Below, piece by piece: positions 58,790 through 64,000 of a stretch of DNA of 64,000 bases. Origin of the DNA: Cellulosimicrobium cellulans (lineage in GTDB: Bacteria; Actinomycetota; Actinomycetes; Actinomycetales; Cellulomonadaceae). The notes under the pieces are model-generated. The model saw nothing but the letters and a program-made list of their open reading frames with translations, was not told the origin of the DNA and ran no database searches. Numbering within the stretch: position 1 is the first letter of the stretch; each line of letters opens with the position of its first letter. The DNA is taken from contig NZ_BJNZ01000008.1 of assembly GCF_006539945.1 (NCBI RefSeq), positions 62,001 through 126,000 of the forward strand. Direction: 5' to 3'. A program made the position numbers and the translations under genes.

Positions 58790-59809
58790 ATGCCCGTCCC
58801 CGTCCCTGACCCGCCGTTCCTCGTCGCGGACGCGCTCCGCCTCGGGGTCACCCGCAAGCAGCTGCGCTCACCGCGGCTCCACGGCCCGGTGCGGGGCGTC
58901 CGGATGGACGCCGCCCGGCGAGAGGACCTGCTGTCCGTCACGGCGGCCGTCCGGCTCGCACTCCCGCGGACGGCCGCCTTCTCCCACACGACGGCGGCGG
59001 CGTTGTGGGACCTGCCGCTGCCCCGGGACGTCACGGGCCTCGCCCCGCTGCACGTGTCAGGGCCGTCCGGCTCGCGGCCCCTCGATGCCGCAGGCGTCGT
59101 CTCGCACGGAGGCTTGCCGGCACGCGACGTCGTCGTCCGGCACGGAGTTGACGTGACCTGCCTCGACAGGACCGTCGCGGACCTCGCGACCCTCGTCGCC
59201 GCGGGCGCACCCGGGTTCACGGAGACCGACCTCGTCGTCGTCGTGGACTCGGTCCTCGGCGGCCGAGGGCGTGTGCGTCCGTACCCGCCCGACCAGCTGG
59301 CCGAGCGACTGCGAGGGATGCGGGGGCGGCGCGGCGCCGTCCCGCTCGCGTCCGCGCTCGACCGGGCACGGCGCTTCGTGGACTCGCCCATGGAGACGCG
59401 ACTGCGTCTGCGTCTGGTCGACGCCGGATTCCCGTGCCCTGTCGTCGGCGCCGACGTCTTCGACGACGACGGGCGCTGGCTCGCACGCCCGGACCTGTGC
59501 TGGCCGGACCTGCGGATCGCGCTGGAGTACGACGGGCAGCACCACCTGACCTCCGCGCGTCAGCGCCTGAACGACGTCGCGCGGCAGGAGGAGCTGGAAC
59601 GCCTGGGCTGGCGGGTGATCGTGCTCTTCTCGCTTCTCGTCAGAGGCGGGGCGAGCCGCCGTCGCTGCGCTCGACGCGGTAACCCTCGGAGCGCAGGTGC
59701 GCGACGAGCTCGTCGCAGTGCTCCGGGCCCTTGGTCTCCACCTGCATACGCACCCACGCCTCGCCGATCGCGAGGCCCACGTCGGTGCGGTCGTGGTCGA
59801 TGTGCATGA
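58790..59809 (+). pseudogene. AbiEi-like/DUF559 endonuclease-type gene, 3'-truncated
   Basis: The N-terminal part resembles AbiEi-like winged-helix proteins (LVADALRLGVTRKQLRSPRLHGPVRGV). The C-terminal part is a DUF559 (Vsr-like nuclease) domain with ETRLRLRLVDAGF, RPDLCWPDLRIALEYDGQHHL and RQEELERLGWRVI. After GWRVI the family's final strand and helix are missing. The frame instead continues as VLFSLLV at the right-hand 13-bp direct repeat, then about 55 Arg/Pro-rich residues antisense to ilvA to a stop at 59809. The gene is therefore probably truncated and non-functional, though the core DYDGQHH-type active site region remains. The ATG follows a CAGACT box by 6 nt. Confidence 0.75.
59627..59639. 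repeat. 13-bp direct repeat, right copy
   Basis: TTCTCGCTTCTCG, identical to 58700-58712. It abuts the ilvA stop codon (59640-59642) exactly. Confidence 0.7.
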
Positions 59810-60905
59810 TGTTGCCCCGCTTGGTCGCGATGACCTCGAGCATGCGCGCGAGGGCACCGGGACGGTCGTCGAGCAGCACCTGGAGCTGGATGTACCGGCC
59901 GGCCGCCGCGAGGCCGTGCCGCACGACCCGCAGCAGCACGAGCGGGTCGATGTTCCCCCCGGACAGGACGACGACGACGGGACCCTCGACCGGGTCCGCC
60001 GCGCCCGCGTCGACGGCGGCCGTCCCGGAGAGGAGCGCGGCGACGCCGGTGGCCCCGGCGGGCTCGACGAGCAGCTTGGCGCGCTCGGCGACCATGAGCA
60101 GCGACCGGGAGATCTCCTCCTCGGTCACCGTGCGGACCTCCACACCGTGCTGGGCCAGGATCCCGAACGGCACGTGCCCGGGCGTCCCGACCGCGATGCC
60201 GTCGGCCATCGTCGCGGCGAGCCGCGCCGTCGTCGGCTCCCCCGCGGCGAGCGAGCCCGGGTAGGCGGCGGCGCGCTCCGCCTGCACCCCGATCACGCGC
60301 ACGTGCGGCGCCGTCTGCGCGAACGCCCCGGCGAGGCCCGCGACGAGCCCGCCACCACCGAGCGGCGCGATCACGGTCCGGACGTCGGGCACCTGCTCGA
60401 GGATCTCCAGCGCGATCGTCGCCTGACCTGCCACGACGTCGGGGTGGTCGAACGGGTGGATGAAGACGGCGCCCGTACGATCGGCCTCGGCGCGCGCCGC
60501 GGCGAGCGTCTCGTCCACGTCCGCGCCGACGAGCCGGACCTCGGCGCCGTACTGGCGCGTCGCCGCGACCTTGGGCAGCGCGGCGTCGACCGGCATGTAC
60601 ACGACGGCGCGGATGCCGAGCAGACCGGCCGCGAACGCGACGCCCTGCGCGTGGTTGCCGGCGCTCGCCGCGACGACGCCGCGCGCCTTCTCGTCGGCGC
60701 TCAGGCGCGCCATGCGCACGTACGCGCCGCGCACCTTGAACGACCCTGCGCGCTGGAGGTTCTCGCACTTGAGCAGCACGCGGACTCCCGCGGCCTCGCT
60801 GATGGCGCGCGTCGTCTGCACCGGGGTGCGGTACGCGACACCGTCGAGCAGTCGGGCGGCGTCGCGGACGTCGTCGAGCGGGACCGGTACCGGTCCCGGC
60901 GTCAC
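59640..60905 (-). CDS. ilvA: threonine ammonia-lyase (catabolic/biosynthetic threonine dehydratase)
   Basis: This 421-residue PLP enzyme has the Schiff-base Lys57 in AGSFKVRGAYVRM, the phosphate-binding loop LGGGGLVAGLAGA and LSGGNIDP. It ends in an ACT-like domain (about 340-421; LQVLLDDRPGALARMLEVIATKRGNIMHIDHDR). It deaminates threonine to 2-oxobutyrate for isoleucine synthesis or energy. A single short ACT-like tail suggests the ilvA/tdcB-intermediate type common in actinobacteria. The GTG overlaps the AI-2E transporter stop (GTGA), so the two are coupled. It ends beside a 13-bp direct repeat. Confidence 0.94.
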   Translation of the reverse strand: MTPGPVPVPLDDVRDAARLLDGVAYRTPVQTTRAISEAAGVRVLLKCENLQRAGSFKVRGAYVRMARLSADEKARGVVAASAGNHAQGVAFAAGLLGIRAVVYMPVDAALPKVAATRQYGAEVRLVGADVDETLAAARAEADRTGAVFIHPFDHPDVVAGQATIALEILEQVPDVRTVIAPLGGGGLVAGLAGAFAQTAPHVRVIGVQAERAAAYPGSLAAGEPTTARLAATMADGIAVGTPGHVPFGILAQHGVEVRTVTEEEISRSLLMVAERAKLLVEPAGATGVAALLSGTAAVDAGAADPVEGPVVVVLSGGNIDPLVLLRVVRHGLAAAGRYIQLQVLLDDRPGALARMLEVIATKRGNIMHIDHDRTDVGLAIGEAWVRMQVETKGPEHCDELVAHLRSEGYRVERSDGGSPRL

Positions 60906-62197
60906 CGCGACTCCCCGGGCGCGTCCTCCGTCGGGCCGACGTCCTGCGGACCGACGACGGCGGAGTCCTCGCCGGCGCCCCCGCGGTTCCGACGGCGCGC
61001 GCCCACGTCCTCGAGGTCCGCCTCCGCGCGCGCGATCACGGGCGGTTGCGGGCTCCCCCGCACCACGACGCGGTCGTCCGTCCCGAGCTCGGGGAACTTG
61101 TCGTGCCCGTGCAGGTAGAGGACGACGGTGTTGAGGACCGCCGCGATCGGGACGGCGAAGAGCGCCCCGACGATCCCCGCGGCGAAGCTCCCCGCCGCGA
61201 CGACGAGGAGCACGGCGACCGGGTGCAGCGAGACCGCGTGGCCCATGAGGAACGGCTGGAGGATGTGGCCCTCGATCTGCTGCACGAGCAGCACGATGCC
61301 GAGCATGATCAGCGCCTGCACCCACCCCTGCGCGACGAGCACGACGAGCACCGCGATGGACCCGGTGACGATGGCACCGACGATCGGGATGAACGACCCG
61401 ACGAACACGAGGATGCCCAGCGGGAGCGCGAGCGACGGGACGAAGAACGCGGCGCCGATGCCGATGCCGACCGCGTCGACCGCCGCGACGAGGATCTGCG
61501 TGCGCGTGTACGCGGCGAGCGTCACGATGCCGCGGCGGCCGGCCTGGTGGACGTTGTCGCGCGCACGCAGCGGCAGCAGCCCGACGACCCACGACCAGAT
61601 CGTGCGCCCGTCGAGCAGGAAGAAGAACGTGCAGAACAGCGCGATGAGGGCGCCGGCGACCACGTGGCCGATGGTCGTGGCCGCGCCGAGCGCACCGGAG
61701 ACGATCGAGTCCTGGTTCTCCGAGACCGCGGTCCCGGCCTGGTCGAGCCAGTGCGAGATCGTGGTCGAGTCGAGCCCGAGCGGACCGTCGGCGAGCCACT
61801 CGGTGAACTGCTCGAAGCCCTCGACGGCCTGGTCGCGCAGGTCCTGGAAGCCGCTGACGATCTGCTGCCCCGCGATCGCCACGAGCCCCGCGACGACGAC
61901 GACGAGCGTGATGAGCGACGCCCCGGACGCGAGCCCGCGCGACATGCGCAGGTGACGCCGGAAGAACCGCTGGACGGGCGTGAGCAGCACCGTGAGCAGG
62001 AGCGCCACCGCGATGGGGACGACGATCACCTTGAGCTGCGTGACGAGCCACAGGCCCGCCGCGATCGTCAGGCCGATGAGCAGCAGCCGCCACGACCAGG
62101 CGGCGGCCGAGCGCACCGAGTCGGGCACCGCCGTCGCGCCGGGGCGCCCGGGGGGAAGCGGGTCGGGGGTGCTGTGCTGGTCCGTCTGCGCGCTCAC
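60902..62197 (-). CDS. AI-2E family transporter
   Basis: This 431-residue protein has about eight membrane helices: a pair at 30-75, one near 90-110, then a group at about 210-360. It contains the family features VVVPIAVALLLTVLLTPVQRFF, LGILVFVGSFIPIVGAIVTG and HAVSLHPVAVLLVVAAGSFAAGIVGALFAVPIAAVL. Members have been proposed as autoinducer-2 exporters or as ion/proton antiporters; substrate unknown here. A TAGGGT -10 box (62204-62209, reverse strand) ends 6 nt before the GTG, suggesting a leaderless mRNA. The C-terminus is hydrophilic and Arg/Gly-rich. Confidence 0.9.
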   Translation of the reverse strand: MSAQTDQHSTPDPLPPGRPGATAVPDSVRSAAAWSWRLLLIGLTIAAGLWLVTQLKVIVVPIAVALLLTVLLTPVQRFFRRHLRMSRGLASGASLITLVVVVAGLVAIAGQQIVSGFQDLRDQAVEGFEQFTEWLADGPLGLDSTTISHWLDQAGTAVSENQDSIVSGALGAATTIGHVVAGALIALFCTFFFLLDGRTIWSWVVGLLPLRARDNVHQAGRRGIVTLAAYTRTQILVAAVDAVGIGIGAAFFVPSLALPLGILVFVGSFIPIVGAIVTGSIAVLVVLVAQGWVQALIMLGIVLLVQQIEGHILQPFLMGHAVSLHPVAVLLVVAAGSFAAGIVGALFAVPIAAVLNTVVLYLHGHDKFPELGTDDRVVVRGSPQPPVIARAEADLEDVGARRRNRGGAGEDSAVVGPQDVGPTEDAPGESR

Positions 62198-62203
62198 AGC
62201 GCA

Positions 62204-62209
62204 ACCCTA
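62204..62209 (-). promoter_or_regulatory. -10 box of the AI-2E transporter gene (leaderless)
   Basis: TAGGGT on the reverse strand is followed by six bases and the GTG at 62197. Confidence 0.6.
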
Positions 62210-62299
62210 GGTGAGCGACCCTCCGCTCGCGGCGCTGAATACCCGCGCCGCGCCCGGTGTGCGCAGGATCTCCCCACCGCTCGGCGGGACGTGCCCGTG

Positions 62300-63541
62300 C
62301 TACCCCAGCGCCTGGGTGAGGTCCGCGACGAGGTCCTCGACGTCCTCGATGCCGACGGAGAGGCGGACGAGGTCGTCGGGCACCTCGAGCGCGGTCCCGG
62401 CGACGGAGCCGTGGGTCATGCGGCCCGGGTGCTCGATGAGCGACTCGACGCCGCCCAGGGACTCCGCGAGCGTGAAGACCTGGGTGCGCGCGCACACGTC
62501 GAGCGCCTTCGCCTCGCTGCCCGCGCGGAACGACACCATGCCGCCGGACCCGCTCATCTGGCGCGCCGCGAGCTCGTGCCCGGGGTGCGACGCGAGGCCG
62601 GGGTAGATCACCTCGGTGACCGCCGGGTGGGCGGCGAGGAAGTCGGCGACGGCCGCGGCGTTCGCCTGGTGGCGGTCCATGCGCACCGCGAGCGTCTTGA
62701 GGCCGCGCAGGGTGAGCCACGCGTCGAACGGCCCGGCGACGGCGCCCGACGCGTTCTGGTGGAACCCGACCGCGCCGGCGACGTCGGTCCCGCCCGCGGG
62801 CGAGGCGAGTCCGCCCGGGAGCGGCGCGCTCGACGCCACGACGAGAGCTCCCCCGACGACGTCGCTGTGCCCCCCGATGTACTTGGTGGTCGAGTGCACG
62901 ACGACGTCCGCGCCCAGCGCGAGCGGCTGCTGGAGGTACGGGGTCGCGAAGGTGTTGTCGACGACGAGCAGCGCCCCGGCGTCGTGCGCGACTCCCGCGA
63001 GCGCCGCGATGTCGGAGACCCCGAGCAGCGGGTTGGTCGGGGTCTCGACCCAGACCACACGCGTCTCGGGGCGCACCGCGGCGCGGACCGCCTCGACGTC
63101 CGTGAGGTCGACGGGCGTGTGCTCCACGCCCCACGGCCCGAACACCCGGGCGATGAGCCGGTAGGTGCCGCCGTAGGCGTCGTCGGGCACGATCACGTGG
63201 TCGCCGGGCCGCACGACGGCGCGCAGCAGCGTGTCCTCCGCGGCCAGGCCGGACGCGAAGGCGAACCCGCGCGCGGCGGGCGACCCGTCCGCCGTCGGGC
63301 CGAGACCGCCGGACTCCGCGGCCGCGAGCGCCTCCTCGAGCGCGGTGCGCGTGGGGTTCGCGGAGCGCGAGTACTCGTAGCCCCCGCGCAGCCCGCCGAC
63401 GCCGTCCTGCTTGTACGTCGAGACCTGGTGGATGGGCGGCACGACGGCGCCGGTCGTCGCGTCCGGGTCCTGGCCCGCGTGGATCGCACGCGTGGAGAAG
63501 CCGGTGGTGGTCCAGTCGGGGTGCTCGCTCGGGGTGGTCAC
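62300..63541 (-). CDS. metB: cystathionine gamma-synthase
   Basis: This 413-residue Cys/Met-metabolism PLP enzyme has GFSTRAIHAGQ at the start, YEYSRSANPTRTALE, ASGLAAEDTL, VETPTNPLLGVSDI and the Schiff-base Lys220 in VVHSTTKYIGGHSD, then SLGGVESLIEHPGRMTH. It joins O-acylhomoserine with cysteine in transsulfuration; gamma-synthase and gamma-lyase activities are hard to separate by motif. Nearness to mca and greA mirrors metB (Rv1079) of M. tuberculosis. A TAGGCT -10 box (63548-63553, reverse strand) ends 6 nt before the GTG, indicating a leaderless mRNA. Confidence 0.92.
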   Translation of the reverse strand: MTTPSEHPDWTTTGFSTRAIHAGQDPDATTGAVVPPIHQVSTYKQDGVGGLRGGYEYSRSANPTRTALEEALAAAESGGLGPTADGSPAARGFAFASGLAAEDTLLRAVVRPGDHVIVPDDAYGGTYRLIARVFGPWGVEHTPVDLTDVEAVRAAVRPETRVVWVETPTNPLLGVSDIAALAGVAHDAGALLVVDNTFATPYLQQPLALGADVVVHSTTKYIGGHSDVVGGALVVASSAPLPGGLASPAGGTDVAGAVGFHQNASGAVAGPFDAWLTLRGLKTLAVRMDRHQANAAAVADFLAAHPAVTEVIYPGLASHPGHELAARQMSGSGGMVSFRAGSEAKALDVCARTQVFTLAESLGGVESLIEHPGRMTHGSVAGTALEVPDDLVRLSVGIEDVEDLVADLTQALG

Positions 63542-63547
63542 CCGACC

Positions 63548-63553
63548 AGCCTA
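63548..63553 (-). promoter_or_regulatory. metB: -10 box of metB (leaderless)
   Basis: TAGGCT on the reverse strand is followed by six bases and the GTG at 63541, with no ribosome binding site. Confidence 0.6.
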
Positions 63554-63709
63554 CGGCGCGCCCTGCGCCGAGCAGGCGGCGGACCGTTGCGCGCGGGCGC
63601 ACCGGCGTCGGCCCGGAACACCCGCCGCCCCTGCGACGTTCTACCCCGTGCCAGGACGATGCGTCGTGGGCCAGCGCCCCGGTCGTCCGGGTACTTCAGG
63701 AGGTAAGCG

Positions 63710-64000
63710 ATGAACTCGATCTTCGACGCGATCTTCGGCTCGTCCGGCAAGACGACGATGATCGCCCCCGAGGACGCGCTGCCCGGACGCCAGTCGCCCG
63801 TGCTGCAGACCCCGCGTCCCCACACCGTGCTCGGCACGTCCATCACCGGCCCGTGGCCCGAGGGCACGCGCGTGCTCTACCTCGCGATGGGCTGTTTCTG
63901 GGGAGCCGAGGAGATCTTCTGGCAGGTCCCCGGGGTGGTGAGCACCGCCGTCGGGTACATGGGCGGCACGACGCCGAACCCCACCTACGAGGAGGCGTGC
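63710..64000 (+). CDS. msrA: peptide-methionine (S)-S-oxide reductase, N-terminal part
   Basis: The frame runs off the right edge after 97 codons. It contains [21 protein letters not shown] with the catalytic Cys62 and then [17 protein letters not shown], both diagnostic of MsrA. The enzyme repairs methionine-S-sulfoxide in proteins using thioredoxin. A roughly 45-residue N-terminal segment before the core is typical of actinobacterial MsrA. The AGGAGGT ribosome binding site 5 nt upstream sets the ATG. It is divergent from metB. Confidence 0.95.
   Translation, partial: MNSIFDAIFGSSGKTTMIAPEDALPGRQSPVLQTPRPHTVLGTSITGPWPEGTRVLYLAMGCFWGAEEIFWQVPGVVSTAVGYMGGTTPNPTYEEAC

Noticed and set aside
58790-59626. 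AbiE-type toxin-antitoxin antitoxin
   Set aside because: There is no AbiEii nucleotidyltransferase gene next to it, and the C-terminus is a DUF559 nuclease-like domain, so only the winged-helix part is AbiEi-like.
59640-63602. Single 1320-codon frame covering ilvA and upstream sequence
   Set aside because: Only the last 421 codons have coding character; the rest is out of frame with the AI-2E transporter and metB, which carry real motifs.
1-64000. tRNA, rRNA or tmRNA genes
   Set aside because: No cloverleaf with a recognisable T-loop (GGTTCRA with matching arms) or rRNA stretch was noticed by eye. This is weak negative evidence; a tRNAscan-type search would settle it.

Overview
The window is very GC-rich DNA with actinobacterial gene content: a WhiB regulator next to a PdtaS-type sensor kinase, a mycothiol-conjugate amidase, the coproporphyrin branch of haem synthesis (HemQ and a Cys-bearing ferrochelatase), several LacI-controlled sugar ABC operons and many GTG starts. 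The carbohydrate loci (a cellobiose-type ABC operon with a GH1 beta-glucosidase, and an alpha-glucoside ABC operon with a GH13 enzyme) point to a plant-polymer-degrading member of Micrococcales, such as a Cellulosimicrobium or Cellulomonas relative. The genus is inference; the phylum is well supported.

Layout: 1-3.1 kb, start of purK, a GtrA-like membrane protein and an OmpR-type two-component system. 3.2-9.2 kb, a NarL-type two-component system followed by an ABC ATPase and an FtsX-type permease. 9.3-13.7 kb, an orphan EssC/EccC-like triple-ATPase protein. 13.7-16.9 kb, a small membrane protein, whiB1, pdtaS and a DUF2505 protein. 17.0-23.4 kb, cebEFG-like ABC transporter, GH1 beta-glucosidase and LacI regulator, with CelR/CebR-type operators. 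23.5-31.6 kb, an AlkZ-like protein, putA with a divergent PAS-AraC regulator, an aldo/keto reductase and glutamate dehydrogenase. 31.7-37.3 kb, a TspO-like protein, hemQ, ferrochelatase, a DUF2804 protein and a secreted alkaline phosphatase. 37.4-44.4 kb, an alpha-glucoside operon and its LacI regulator. 44.6-50.0 kb, a tight operon of GH20 hexosaminidase, N-acyl-D-amino-acid deacylase, D-Ser/D-Thr-type PLP enzyme and RidA, which together look like a route for catabolising D-amino acids and amino sugars. 50.1-53.2 kb, an AAA ATPase, glycerate kinase and a MarR regulator. 53.2-64 kb, a block resembling the Mycobacterium tuberculosis Rv1079-Rv1086 neighbourhood (short-chain cis-prenyl transferase, TrhA/haemolysin III, mca, DUF4307, greA, metB), with a nitrilase, AI-2E transporter, ilvA and msrA.

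Three signals go beyond ordinary gene content. First, an interspersed element with invariant asymmetric ends (CGAGAACGAC ... GTCGTGTTCGG) occurs three times; two copies fold into near-perfect 26-29 bp hairpins with a compensatory base change between them, and the third is inverted with an unrelated core. Second, another palindromic repeat (ends CGAACCCGGG) occurs three times, once inside the putA reading frame. Third, many starts sit 6-8 nt downstream of a TAnnnT -10 box with no ribosome binding site, so leaderless transcripts are predicted widely and several start codons can be fixed from this. A truncated DUF559/AbiEi-like gene is also bounded exactly by 13-bp direct repeats, which suggests recent capture or loss. 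No tRNA, rRNA, CRISPR array or complete insertion sequence was seen.
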